In this document: positions 17,471 through 25,229 of the stretch, piece after piece | How positions within the stretch are numbered: the stretch's first letter is position 1 | Layout: each line of letters starts with the position of its first letter | Source of the DNA: Rhodocyclaceae bacterium | GTDB taxonomy: Bacteria; Pseudomonadota; Gammaproteobacteria; Burkholderiales; Rhodocyclaceae | Length of the DNA: 64,000 nt | NCBI GenBank assembly: GCA_016702335.1 | Contig: JADJEF010000005.1 | Span: 1-64,000, forward strand | Reading direction: 5' to 3' | Made by a program: the position numbers and the translations under genes | Notes under the pieces: generated by a model | Seen by the model: only the letters and a program-made list of their open reading frames with translations | Database searches by the model: none | What the model was told of the DNA's origin: nothing

Positions 17471-18940
17471 TCACCGTCGCTTCACGATCAGCAGTGGAAA
17501 CGCCTGCCACCATGGCCACCGAGGCCGCCGCGTTCTCGTGGGGTGTGGGGAGGGCGTTGGACGTCGCGTTGGCGTTGCCGTCTTCACGCGGGTAGTCGTA
17601 GGGGAAGAAGTGGAAGTTGCCGTGGGCCGTCGAGTAGAGGTGGCCGTTGCGGGTAACGGAGTCGAGGTTGCCGTCGAGGTACTTGACGACGGCAGCACCA
17701 AGAAACTGGACAGGGCCGTCAGATTGGGCCTCCTCAATCCAGAAAGCCTCCCAGTCAACAGGACTCCCGTTCGGTTGATCAGCCCCAGTACGTCCGCCCA
17801 TCCCACACCTCCAGATAGTGCGAGCGCCACTACCCCGGCCGCCACGGGCGCTGCCATCGAGGTGCCGCTCATGTTGCAATAGCGCGACGTGACGCACGTT
17901 GACATAATGCTCTCGCCGGGGGCACCGAGATCGGCGTTCACCCCCCAGTTCGTCCACGTCGTCCCGACCTCGCCGTCCTTCTTCGTCGCGGCGATGCCGA
18001 TACACTCCGGGTAAGCGTTGGGGTACGTCGCAACGTTACTTCCGCTGTTCCCGGCGGCGCACGTGAAGATCACCCCACGCTGCGTACCGTATTGTACAGC
18101 ATCACGCATGACGGTGCCTAGCTCATCACCGCCGAGGCTGAGGTTGACGATCTTCGCCCCCCTATCCACGGCGTAGACGATGCCCGAGGCGATCCACGAG
18201 TCGAAGCCGCTGCCCTCGGCGTCCAGCACCCTCACCGATAGGATGCCCGCGTCCGGCGCGATGCCCGCTCCGCCGATGCCGTTCCCATTGCGCGCCGCGA
18301 CCGTCCCGGCGACGTGCGTCCCGTGGCCATTGGGATCACTGAGACTATTCTCGCCGGTGAAGTCCCTTCCGGCGGCCACGCAGGCCCCGGAGAGATCGGG
18401 GTGGCTGCACTGCACCCCTGTGTCCACCACGGCCACCACGACGCCCTTCCCGGTGACGCCGCGTGCCCACGCTGCCTGCGAGCCAAGCTTGGCATGCGCC
18501 CACTGGGCATTGATCCCAGGGTCGGGCACGGCGAGCATGTCGCCGATTGGCGGGGTGAGGCGGATACGACGGTCTGGGATCACAGTCCTCACGAAGGGTG
18601 CAGCCTCGATTGCACTCACGACGCCGTCAGGGTAGAGATCGCCCGTCGTGAAGACGAGGTAGCCAAGCTTCTCCAGCTCGGGGCGCTCAAGCAGGCGCGG
18701 TGGATTGCTCGACCCGCTGGCCATCGCGAACGAGCGCGTCATGTCGAGGATGCCGGGGATCGCCTCGGCCTGCCTCTTGGGGTCTACCTTCACCAGAAGC
18801 GTCCACTCGGTGATGCCAGTGAGAGGCTGGGCGATGCGGCGCGAGTTGTCGGAGCAACCGGCGAAGAGATACACCGCGCAGAGGGCCGCGAAGGCGATCA
18901 GGATGGCTCGGGTGATTCGGGCGATGACTAGAGGCCGCAC
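17471..18940 (-). CDS. Subtilisin-like serine protease, lipoprotein, Thr/Pro-rich tail
   Basis: 489 aa from a GTG that overlaps the upstream stop. Residues 1-30 are a signal with a lipobox-like LFAGC. The S8 catalytic triad is complete: Asp in VAVVDTGVQCSHPD, His in NGHGTHVAGTVAA, Ser in SGTSMAAPVAAG, with the oxyanion Asn in TCAAGNSG. An I9-like propeptide lies between signal and catalytic domain. The last 75 residues are Ser/Thr/Pro-rich and end in a Trp-rich hydrophobic segment and RR. It would act outside the cell membrane. Full subtilases are unusual cargo next to a terminase. Confidence 0.88.
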   Translation of the reverse strand: MRPLVIARITRAILIAFAALCAVYLFAGCSDNSRRIAQPLTGITEWTLLVKVDPKRQAEAIPGILDMTRSFAMASGSSNPPRLLERPELEKLGYLVFTTGDLYPDGVVSAIEAAPFVRTVIPDRRIRLTPPIGDMLAVPDPGINAQWAHAKLGSQAAWARGVTGKGVVVAVVDTGVQCSHPDLSGACVAAGRDFTGENSLSDPNGHGTHVAGTVAARNGNGIGGAGIAPDAGILSVRVLDAEGSGFDSWIASGIVYAVDRGAKIVNLSLGGDELGTVMRDAVQYGTQRGVIFTCAAGNSGSNVATYPNAYPECIGIAATKKDGEVGTTWTNWGVNADLGAPGESIMSTCVTSRYCNMSGTSMAAPVAAGVVALALSGGVGWADVLGLINRTGVLLTGRLSGLRRPNLTALSSFLVLPSSSTSTATSTPLPATATSTRRPTATSTSSPTTTRVKTATPTRRPTPSPHPTRTRRPRWPWWQAFPLLIVKRR

Positions 18941-19236
18941 GATGCACCATCCGTGTAATCGCAAATCACCTCGCGGCTCGCCCCCACGTCGTTGATGCCA
19001 GCGTGGATGACGAACTCCATCGCGCCTGAGGAGGCGAAGGCCCTCCATGTACCATTCGGCGGAGTGGTGTCCACGATGGCGTGCTCCGAGAGTACACAGA
19101 CCCACGAGTTGTAGCCCTTCGTAACCAGCTCAGACTCCATGGCCCGGAGGTGCGCCTTGACTATCTCAACGGCAGCAAGCCCGTCGGGATGCGTGAGCTT
19201 CTCCTTCGCCATCAGCGGTCCGGTGTGCGTCTTCAT
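18928..19236 (-). CDS. Unknown small protein
   Basis: 102 aa. ATG at 19236 with GGGG 7 bases upstream; a TTG two codons earlier is also possible. No signal or membrane segment. Its 3' end overlaps the GTG of the subtilase by 13 bases, so the two are probably translated together. Not recognised. Confidence 0.6.
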   Translation of the reverse strand: MKTHTGPLMAKEKLTHPDGLAAVEIVKAHLRAMESELVTKGYNSWVCVLSEHAIVDTTPPNGTWRAFASSGAMEFVIHAGINDVGASREVICDYTDGASCGL

Positions 19237-19420
19237 CTTCAATCCCCTTCATCCCTAGTAGCGCCCTGCGCGCCGAGGCTAGTCTCGTCTGCGCCTCTTC
19301 TAGCGCGGCATTCCAATGAACATCATCGCTCGTCGTGGTGCCGATGAGAAACCCTACGTGGGTGGCGGCGCCGATGACGCAAGCAACGGCGGCCTCTACC
19401 TGAGTACAATCTCGAACCAT
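19166..19420 (-). CDS. Unknown small protein with a hydrophobic segment
   Basis: 84 aa. A very good GGAGGTGA site 4 bases before the ATG supports this start, inside the 3' end of the preceding gene. Residues 8-28 are weakly hydrophobic (VEAAVACVIGAATHVGFLIG). It overlaps the next gene by 71 bases, which is unusual and leaves some doubt about its 3' end. Confidence 0.5.
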   Translation of the reverse strand: MVRDCTQVEAAVACVIGAATHVGFLIGTTTSDDVHWNAALEEAQTRLASARRALLGMKGIEDEDAHRTADGEGEAHASRRACCR

Positions 19421-20124
19421 CCGCTCACCTCCGGCGTCCCTGCGCCCAGGCACGTCGCCATGATGTACACGTCGGCCCCGCCGGGAATCGGCTCAGGGAC
19501 AACGAAGCCCTTCTCCCACCCCGACGCTGCGACCTGGAGAGAGGCGAACGATCGCCGCACTCCGCTCGCGCGTTCGAAGAACTCGATCCGCACAGGGTTG
19601 TCCACGTCGCCACAGAACCCGCCGACGTTTACGACGTACCCAGTCTTGCCCGTGGGTACCCTAAAGACGCCCGTGTGACTCGACCCTGCGCCTACGGCCA
19701 TCTTGGCATACACTTCGGTCGCGGTGTCGGGAACGCCCGCCGTGGCGGCTCCCGTGAAGCAGTAGATGTCACCAGCATTCACTTCCCCAGTGCCGGCGGT
19801 GAGGGAGCGAATCTCGTGAATGCGCTCGAACGCCAAGGCGAGGGACACGGGGGTCGTTCCGTTCATGGTCGCGTCCTCGGACGTTTCCACGCCTCCCACG
19901 AGGCCATACACCCTCACGGTCTTCGTCCCAGTACCAGCGGCAGCATCCGATGCGCTGCTCGACGCGACCTTCAGCGTGGTCGCCGCGACAACGAAGTTGT
20001 ACGCCCCGCCATAAGCCCACAGCGCCTCGGCGGTAGCACCCACGGCGGGGTTGGCCCCGAACGCACGATAGCCACCACGAGGGGCGGCGGGGATGTCATA
20101 ACAGAGAACGGAAGAGATGGGCAT
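19396..20124 (-). CDS. Structural-type beta protein
   Basis: 242 aa, rich in Gly, Ala, Thr and Val with no charged clusters. Patterns such as TKTVRVYGLVGG, EIRSLTAGTGEVNAGDIYC and VRIEFFERASGVRR are common in phage virion surface proteins. AAGGAG precedes the ATG. Its place among small membrane genes, not in the tail module, is unusual. Confidence 0.65.
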   Translation of the reverse strand: MPISSVLCYDIPAAPRGGYRAFGANPAVGATAEALWAYGGAYNFVVAATTLKVASSSASDAAAGTGTKTVRVYGLVGGVETSEDATMNGTTPVSLALAFERIHEIRSLTAGTGEVNAGDIYCFTGAATAGVPDTATEVYAKMAVGAGSSHTGVFRVPTGKTGYVVNVGGFCGDVDNPVRIEFFERASGVRRSFASLQVAASGWEKGFVVPEPIPGGADVYIMATCLGAGTPEVSGWFEIVLR

Positions 20125-20127
20125 GAC

Positions 20128-20319
20128 CTACTCCTTGTGCTGAAGGGAATCGCCACCGCCGACGCCCGGCAGGACTGGTGTTATTATTACGTTTGGACAT
20201 CCGACGTGGGGCGGAGCACCAACGCGCCCGTCCCATATCTCCCCCATGCAAATGCCGGCAGCCACGCCGAACGCGAATCCGATCATGGCCACGATGTCCA
20301 CCTTGCGCCGCCAGCCCAC
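20128..20319 (-). CDS. Small membrane or exported protein
   Basis: 63 aa from a GTG with GGAGGTGA upstream. One N-terminal hydrophobic segment (VDIVAMIGFAFGVAAGICMG) after WRRK is either a signal anchor or a signal peptide. The GTG lies just after the stop of the 40-residue ORF, a coupling arrangement. Not recognised. Confidence 0.55.
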   Translation of the reverse strand: MGWRRKVDIVAMIGFAFGVAAGICMGEIWDGRVGAPPHVGCPNVIITPVLPGVGGGDSLQHKE

Positions 20320-20323
20320 GTCA

Positions 20324-20446
20324 TCACCTCCAGACGTAATAGAGTAGCAGGGGGAGAGGCCCCCGCACCAATGCGGAGACAAATGGCAGCCTAGACACCC
20401 CGTAGAGCGTCCAGGCCAGCCATTCGCCGTACGTCGAGCTACGCAT
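20324..20446 (-). CDS. Possible 40-residue membrane peptide
   Basis: 40 aa ORF whose ATG overlaps the stop of the Lar-like gene and whose end lies just before the next start. The sequence has one hydrophobic, Trp/Tyr-rich segment (SALVRGPLPLLLYYVW). There is no clear ribosome site, so translation would depend on coupling. Weak call. Confidence 0.38.
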   Translation of the reverse strand: MRSSTYGEWLAWTLYGVSRLPFVSALVRGPLPLLLYYVWR

Positions 20447-21020
20447 CGCCGCGACGGACGACAAGAATGTCGCTAAGAGGATGGAGTGCCGGGGGCTCGG
20501 CACGGATAGAGGGCGGGAATCCATCAGGGCCGGGACGTTGTTCCAGGACGACGCTGCCCGACAGCACCCCCCTGAGAACGTACCAGTTCCATCCGGGGCC
20601 GGACGCCCACTTAACGTACACATTCCGGCCGACGAGCCCTTCAAGTTGGCGAGAGAACGCTTCGCGAGCGCCGTCCCGCCCATCGTCCAGCCCGTCAGAG
20701 GCGGGGCCACCGTTGACAAGGTCGGTTTGGTAGTTCATAAGGCCAGGCGGGATGGGCGGATTCAGCTCACTCACCACCTCCGCCTCAACCGTCAGCGCCT
20801 TCGTCCTCATCCCCCGCTTGACGGCCTTCGAGAGCTTGTTCCACCCCCGCGTGGCGTCCTCCTCGCTGATCCCCGCCGGGCCGGAGCACCCACAGTCGCA
20901 GCGTACGATCGGGCGCGTGACGTTCGATTCGTCAACAACGGTGGAGTGGTACACACCCGCCTGCCAGCGAGGCCGCCCCGTCAAGCGGCATGCGGGGCAT
21001 CGTCGTGGTTCTCTTGCCAT
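20439..21020 (-). CDS. Lar-like N-terminal zinc protein
   Basis: 193 aa. The first 70 residues have REPRRCPACRL, RCDCGCSGP and EEDATRGWNKL, the pattern of Lar-like phage proteins (CPxC ... CxCG ... A..WN), originally named for restriction alleviation. The second half contains RNVYVKWASGPGWNWYVLRG and is not recognised. AAGGAG lies 7 bases before the ATG. The stretch GGPASDGLDDGR also occurs, slightly changed, at the end of the gene at 21472-21855. Confidence 0.72.
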   Translation of the reverse strand: MAREPRRCPACRLTGRPRWQAGVYHSTVVDESNVTRPIVRCDCGCSGPAGISEEDATRGWNKLSKAVKRGMRTKALTVEAEVVSELNPPIPPGLMNYQTDLVNGGPASDGLDDGRDGAREAFSRQLEGLVGRNVYVKWASGPGWNWYVLRGVLSGSVVLEQRPGPDGFPPSIRAEPPALHPLSDILVVRRGDA

Positions 21021-21024
21021 TGTC

Positions 21025-21240
21025 CTACTCCTTGATCTCGATATTGGTGCGAGCATCTCGACTCGCGATGGCGTCGTGATACATCGCAGCGTAGTGATCT
21101 CGATTAGAGGCAAGGGCCTCGATAAGGTCGAGCGCCTCACAGAGGCAGACGACGGCGGCCGAGGTTGGCATGCCCCTCACCATGTTCCACCACCGGTCGA
21201 GGGAATGGGCGACGGCAGCGGGGGTCGTGTCAGTCGGCAT
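21025..21240 (-). CDS. Unknown small protein
   Basis: 71 aa starting MPTDTTPAAVAHSLD. The ATG overlaps the end of the gene upstream by 11 bases, and its stop codon forms part of the ribosome site of the Lar-like gene. Helical, no motif. Confidence 0.6.
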   Translation of the reverse strand: MPTDTTPAAVAHSLDRWWNMVRGMPTSAAVVCLCEALDLIEALASNRDHYAAMYHDAIASRDARTNIEIKE

Positions 21241-21475
21241 CGGCGTCCTCCTTGGCTTGGGCGCGGGCGTAGGCGCGAGCGGCGGCATTACCCGCGCGAT
21301 ACGCCCACCACGGCCCGCCGGGATCGAGGCCCGGCGGCAAGGAGGAAACGACCAGCCACCCGGCGCGAAACGCTAGCCAGTTGCGATACGTCGACTTCAC
21401 GCCGCGCAGGCCACAGGCGGACAGGTGGGCCGCGCGCCGTGCCTCCACCTCGCGCGCCACGTCGTCGCCGCTCAT
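21230..21475 (-). CDS. Unknown small helical protein
   Basis: 81 aa. Contains NWLAFRAGW and WWAYRAGNAAARAYARAQAKE, a pattern of short alanine-rich helices seen in many actinophage-type small proteins. ATGA overlap with the gene upstream. Function unknown. Confidence 0.65.
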   Translation of the reverse strand: MSGDDVAREVEARRAAHLSACGLRGVKSTYRNWLAFRAGWLVVSSLPPGLDPGGPWWAYRAGNAAARAYARAQAKEDADAD

Positions 21476-21855
21476 CGGCCGTCATCCAGCCCGTCGGTCG
21501 GCGGGCCGCCGTGGACGAGGGTGGGCGGGGTGGTGGCGAGTTCATCGCGGATCGCGCGCAGCTTGTCGGCCATCTCGACCGCCTTGGCCCACGCGCGTTC
21601 TGCTAGCGCCTCCGCCGCGTCGGCCCGCTCACGCTCGGCCTGGACGGCGGCGGCGTGGAGGGCGAGGAGGCGGGCGCGGGCGGTGTCGACGCGCTCGATG
21701 CCGACGTCTAGCAGGGGGTCACTTATGTCAGCCCGCTCAAGCGCGCGCGTTGCCCGGGCGAAAGCGTCCACGGCCTCGACGAACGCCGCACCGCCACCGG
21801 CATCCCGCTCGCCCACGCCCGCATCGCGTGCGGCGGGGGGCGTCGCGGCGGTCAC
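21472..21855 (-). CDS. Unknown helical protein
   Basis: 127 aa, GTG start overlapping the upstream stop (GTGA). A long Ala/Glu/Arg helix (residues 60-110) looks coiled-coil. The C terminus VHGGPPTDGLDDGR echoes VNGGPASDGLDDGR in the Lar-like gene, so the two share a short conserved peptide. Confidence 0.62.
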   Translation of the reverse strand: MTAATPPAARDAGVGERDAGGGAAFVEAVDAFARATRALERADISDPLLDVGIERVDTARARLLALHAAAVQAERERADAAEALAERAWAKAVEMADKLRAIRDELATTPPTLVHGGPPTDGLDDGR

Positions 21856-22112
21856 GGTTGCACCGTCTCAGACGGCCGACACGTGAACGCCGTCACGCCC
21901 TCGCGTTGGAGGAACGACACGACGGCTTCGCGTGGCGTGCGGTGCGTCGGGATGCCATTGCGGTCAGCCAGCGCCGTCGTCTGGTGAAGGCGTAGCCCGC
22001 GCCCTGATACCGAATCACGGCAGCACCATCGCATTTCGTAGCCCATGAGCGTCGCGCAGTCGCCGAGCACGTCGATAACGTCGCCGGTCTGCGCGGTCGG
22101 ATCGTATGCCAT
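21852..22112 (-). CDS. Unknown small protein
   Basis: 86 aa from an ATG behind GGGAGG. Segments GDCATLMGYEMRWCCRDSVSG and TTALADRNGIPTHRTPREAV look like a small folded domain with three Cys. An upstream ATG would add 7 residues. No family recognised. Confidence 0.6.
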   Translation of the reverse strand: MAYDPTAQTGDVIDVLGDCATLMGYEMRWCCRDSVSGRGLRLHQTTALADRNGIPTHRTPREAVVSFLQREGVTAFTCRPSETVQP

Positions 22113-22178
22113 CGCTCCCCACCTCCCATGCACCCGCCTACGCGGGCCGGTGCCACGAGCCCCGTGGCCGGGTTGTTG

Positions 22179-22505
22179 TCACACGCTCCCAACGTCCTTG
22201 GGTACGGACAGCGTAGCAACCTGTGCCTTGCAGGCGCCCGACTCCACGCGCAGGCGAAGTCCTTCAAGGTGCGCGTCCTCCGCCTCCATTTCCTGCGCGA
22301 GCGTCACGAGCTGCTCGATGCGCAGTCGTCGCTCCTCGGCGAGGGCCAGTAGCGCCAGTCTCGACTCGTACACGGCCATGAGAAGGTTGGCGGCGCCAGT
22401 AGCCATCTCCTTGTCAATCGCGTCAACGAGAACTTCCTCCCCCGCGAGGCGCTGCAACCACAGCGCCGTCAGCCCCACGTTCACCCCCACCTCGCGCTCG
22501 TCCAT
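22179..22505 (-). CDS. Unknown coiled-coil protein
   Basis: 108 aa. Starts in a TAATG overlap with the gene upstream, with GGGGAGGA in front. Residues 45-90 form a long amphipathic helix (LALLALAEERRLRIEQLVTL). Not recognised. Confidence 0.6.
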   Translation of the reverse strand: MDEREVGVNVGLTALWLQRLAGEEVLVDAIDKEMATGAANLLMAVYESRLALLALAEERRLRIEQLVTLAQEMEAEDAHLEGLRLRVESGACKAQVATLSVPKDVGSV

Positions 22506-22843
22506 TACATCCTCCCCGCTAGGCCCATGCGCTTGCACTCATCCCGCACAATCGCGAGCGGGAGTGACAGGCGGATGGCGATGTCCGTCATCGTGAAGCC
22601 GCCAGTGCGCATGGTGAGAACGGCCTCACGCTCAGACTGCGAGATCGGCTCACGCACGCCGTACTTGTGACCCTTGCGCCTCCCACGGGGGCGGAAGACC
22701 ACCCCCTCGCCCTTGAGGGCGTGATGCACCACCTGCTTACCCACGTCAGCGCGCTCGGCGATCTCCTCGATCGTGAGGCCCCCGTAGTAGAGCGTCACCC
22801 ACAACTCGCGCTCCTCGGCAGGACGCTGTGGGCGCCTACCCAT
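22505..22843 (-). CDS. Double helix-turn-helix protein
   Basis: 112 aa from MGRRPQRPAEER. Two HTH-like segments are visible: LTIEEIAERADVGKQVVHHAL (about 24-44) and FTMTDIAIRLSLPLAIVRDEC (about 84-104), joined by a basic linker (RPRGRRKGHKYG). This resembles resolvase or sigma-like recognition helices and suggests a DNA-binding regulator. Confidence 0.65.
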   Translation of the reverse strand: MGRRPQRPAEERELWVTLYYGGLTIEEIAERADVGKQVVHHALKGEGVVFRPRGRRKGHKYGVREPISQSEREAVLTMRTGGFTMTDIAIRLSLPLAIVRDECKRMGLAGRM

Positions 22844-23117
22844 CGGTGGGCTCCGGCGACTCGGGGGCGTCGAGGAACGGCATGAAGACGACGGCGGGCA
22901 CGCCACCAGGGACCACGTCCTCCTCGGTGAACCCCATGCGCTTCTCCTTCGGACTAAGGTCACGGAGGCCCACGCGCCCCGTCTTGGGATCGACGGCGGC
23001 CACGAAGAAGCCCTCCATCTCCGAGATGGCCCCGTCGCACTCATTGATACAGATCGCCACGAGCGAGTCCGGCTCCCCAAGGGCTGCCAGCTCCTTGCTC
23101 AACTCACCCACGGTCAT
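22836..23117 (-). CDS. Unknown acidic protein
   Basis: 93 aa starting MTVGELSKELAALGEP, a beginning very common in small phage proteins. GGAGG lies 5 bases before this ATG, which is why the upstream candidates at 23129 and 23144 were not chosen. Function unknown. Confidence 0.65.
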   Translation of the reverse strand: MTVGELSKELAALGEPDSLVAICINECDGAISEMEGFFVAAVDPKTGRVGLRDLSPKEKRMGFTEEDVVPGGVPAVVFMPFLDAPESPEPTDG

Positions 23118-23226
23118 CTCGTCCTCCATTGTCGTTCTCGACACATCGTTATGTCAAGATTTTTTGGTGTTGCATTCGTGGTAAAATGACGGTTGTTTCC
23201 CCAGGGAAACGGAGACGGCGTTTCAT

Positions 23227-23775
23227 CTACCCACGAGCATCGAGCACTACCTTGATTGCGACGAACTCGCCCTCCTCGATCTTCCCTGTCTCCCATACGA
23301 GGTGCCCAGGGCGATACACGAGCACCATCCCCTCCGTAGGACGAATCGTCCTCATCCGCGAGATGCCATCCCCCTTCCGCGTCCACAGCGCCATCATCCC
23401 CCCACGCTCCGGCGCCCTCAGTACGAGGAGCGCGACCACCCGTAGGTCGAGCGGGTCCGGCGCGAGGTCCCTACTGTCGAGCCACCACCCCGTCTCATCT
23501 CCCTCCTCAAGGTAGACGAACGTAGGGTCGCCGAGAAGCACGTGCCCCCACTGCTGGGTGTTCGGCGCGCCCGGTTCCGCCACCCACACGATCGTGTCCC
23601 TGCACGTCTGCGCAAACTCCCACGCGAGCGCCATGGCGGCGGCGGGTGCGTCGTGAGTCCCACCGCCGCCCAGCTCCTCAAGGGCCATTGCCAGGTCCTC
23701 GGGCTCGTAGGCGCGATACCACAGGGCGTACTGAGTCCCCCCATCCACCCCGCCCCCCCAAGCTCTAGTGCCCAC
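23227..23775 (-). CDS. Unknown soluble protein
   Basis: 182 aa, GTG start overlapping the upstream stop. Acidic, rich in Trp and Gly, with RDTIVWVAEPGAPNTQQWGH and a SH3-like C-terminal part (GMVLVYRPGHLVWETG). Not recognised. Confidence 0.65.
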   Translation of the reverse strand: MGTRAWGGGVDGGTQYALWYRAYEPEDLAMALEELGGGGTHDAPAAAMALAWEFAQTCRDTIVWVAEPGAPNTQQWGHVLLGDPTFVYLEEGDETGWWLDSRDLAPDPLDLRVVALLVLRAPERGGMMALWTRKGDGISRMRTIRPTEGMVLVYRPGHLVWETGKIEEGEFVAIKVVLDARG

Positions 23776-24374
23776 TACCTGGGCCTTGGCGTCGGCCGCA
23801 CATAGCGGTACGTAAACGGAAGGTGGATCACGCTACCAGTCACCGGAGTCGCCTCCACTGTCGCAGGAACCGTAGGAGTCGCCTGAACCGGCGTCGGGAA
23901 CAGCGCCGTGACCGTCATCCGAAGGGCCGCAAGCTCCGTCTGAAGCGGACCAGGATCGAACGTCGGCGCAGGCGTCGATGTGTGTGGCGGCAGCGCCGTC
24001 TGTGTTTGGATATTCGTTGGGGTAGCCCTCGGGGATACCGAGGGAACTGATGTTGCCGTCCCAGGCGGCACTGTGATGGTGCCAGAAGGAGAGATTGTTA
24101 CCGTGGATGTGATTTGGGTCAGTGCCCGAACGACCGCCGTGCCCGTAAGACTCATCGCCGCGCACTCGGTTTCGGCGGCGCTTACAGCCGTCGCACATAC
24201 AGCCGGTGGCAACGAAGGGGTCATCACCATACACGCATTCGGTGGATAGTGAGGCGGGAGGGTTGGCGTAGGCGTCTGGGCGTTGACGATCCCCAAGGTC
24301 AAGTACAATGCGATGGCTAGGCAGATCGGCAAGCCAGCGAGAAGTCTCAAGGGCGTTCGACCGTTCGTATTCAT
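23775..24374 (-). CDS. Secreted Thr/Pro-rich protein
   Basis: 199 aa. Residues 1-32 are a Sec signal peptide (basic start, LPICLAIALYLTLGIVNA, cleavage after NA). The mature part is rich in Thr, Pro and Ala, with PTPTLPP, PTPVQATPTVPATVEATP and a short helical AAETECAAM, and ends PTPRPR. Extended linkers of this kind are typical of cell-surface proteins of Chloroflexota and some Actinobacteria. GGAGG lies 4 bases before the ATG. A second ORF overlaps it in another frame. Confidence 0.75.
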   Translation of the reverse strand: MNTNGRTPLRLLAGLPICLAIALYLTLGIVNAQTPTPTLPPHYPPNACMVMTPSLPPAVCATAVSAAETECAAMSLTGTAVVRALTQITSTVTISPSGTITVPPGTATSVPSVSPRATPTNIQTQTALPPHTSTPAPTFDPGPLQTELAALRMTVTALFPTPVQATPTVPATVEATPVTGSVIHLPFTYRYVRPTPRPR

Positions 24375-24474
24375 GGAACCTCCTCATCCACGCCAGGACC
24401 GGCATGGTTAGCTTCGCCAGGACCACAATGGCGAGAAGTATGGCAATGACAAGCAGGCTAGATTGGAGCATCAT
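23833..24474 (-). CDS. Alternative-frame ORF with N-terminal membrane anchor
   Basis: 213 aa beginning MMLQSSLLVIAILLAIVVL, a clear membrane segment, behind a GAGGTGG site and overlapping the stop of the upstream gene. Only the first 34 residues lie outside the secreted-protein gene; the rest overlaps it in another frame. The middle (CVYGDDPFVATGCMCDGCKRRR at about 75-96) reads like protein, but the last third is low-complexity Asp/Gly/Ser and probably a shadow. An embedded pair like Rz/Rz1 is conceivable. Confidence 0.35.
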   Translation of the reverse strand: MMLQSSLLVIAILLAIVVLAKLTMPVLAWMRRFHEYERSNALETSRWLADLPSHRIVLDLGDRQRPDAYANPPASLSTECVYGDDPFVATGCMCDGCKRRRNRVRGDESYGHGGRSGTDPNHIHGNNLSFWHHHSAAWDGNISSLGIPEGYPNEYPNTDGAAATHIDACADVRSWSASDGACGPSDDGHGAVPDAGSGDSYGSCDSGGDSGDW

Positions 24475-24949
24475 CCACCTCGTCATCCTCCGGCGCCACG
24501 CCGAAATCGAACGACATCTTGCCCAGGCCGGACAGCGATGCCGCATTGTTGAGTACGGCGAACGCTCGCTCGTCCCACCAGCCAGGGAGTGACCCGTAGC
24601 TGTGGGTATGCCATTGGGCGGGCTGCGCCTGCACGGCCAAGGCCCCCTTCGCGGTCACCCCAAAGCGCATGCCGTCGAGAATGGCATAGCCCCTCTCGTT
24701 TCGACAGCGGTCCGAGGCGCTGGAGCCGTAGAACGCCCAGATCGCCCGCCGCACCCTCGTGTACCGCTCTGCCTCCGCCTGTCGCCGCTTGCGGGCCATC
24801 TTCTCACGGTCGGTGCGGGCGGCCCGCCTTGACAGCTCCATCACATCGTCGGCACCGCTCATCTTACGGCGAAGCTTGAGGAGCCTATGGGCGAATCCCC
24901 CAACGATAAAGGCTGTCGGGATCAGATAGATGAGCCAGGGGGTCGTCAT
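24458..24949 (-). CDS. Membrane-anchored protein
   Basis: 163 aa. One N-terminal membrane segment (TTPWLIYLIPTAFIVGGFA) followed by a basic helix (RRAARTDREKMARKRRQAEAE) and a globular C-terminal domain. GGAGGTGA lies upstream of the ATG, within the 3' end of the Tat-signal gene (65-base overlap). Part of the run of membrane and exported proteins. Confidence 0.68.
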   Translation of the reverse strand: MTTPWLIYLIPTAFIVGGFAHRLLKLRRKMSGADDVMELSRRAARTDREKMARKRRQAEAERYTRVRRAIWAFYGSSASDRCRNERGYAILDGMRFGVTAKGALAVQAQPAQWHTHSYGSLPGWWDERAFAVLNNAASLSGLGKMSFDFGVAPEDDEVDDAPI

Positions 24950-25229
24950 TCCATTCACCTCCAGTGTGAACGAACTCGCAGTTCATGGTCGTACATCGTC
25001 GTGCCGTGTGATTGATCATCACTTGCGTGAGCATCCACCCGTCGTAGGTCGCCGAGCGCACCAGCTCAGGGGTGATCACACTCGCCGGCAGCAGTTCGAT
25101 CTCCTGGCTCACCGGAAGGGCCACCATCCCGTCGCTTCGAGAGGGCGCCAGCCCCGCCATCGGGGTGAGGGCGACCGCCATGCCCCCCATGCCAATGCGG
25201 CGAAGCAACTCGCGGCGATCAAGCGCCAT
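24885..25229 (-). CDS. Exported protein with twin-arginine signal
   Basis: 114 aa. The start ALDRRELLRRIGMGG has the twin arginines (residues 5-6) in a (D)RRxLLR context, then a moderately hydrophobic Ala/Gly/Met stretch and a possible cleavage after GLA near residue 28. The mature part, about 85 residues, has two Cys (RRCTTMNCEF) and no known motif. AAGGAGG precedes the ATG, which overlaps the end of the TatA gene by 11 bases, so translation is coupled. Transport by the neighbouring TatA-like protein is inferred. Confidence 0.72.
   Translation of the reverse strand: MALDRRELLRRIGMGGMAVALTPMAGLAPSRSDGMVALPVSQEIELLPASVITPELVRSATYDGWMLTQVMINHTARRCTTMNCEFVHTGGEWNDDPLAHLSDPDSLYRWGIRP

Noticed and set aside
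23117..23157. TTGACA at 23152-23157 on the minus strand
   Set aside because: No fitting -10 at 16-18 bases; a start there would remove the ribosome site of the gene at 22836-23117.
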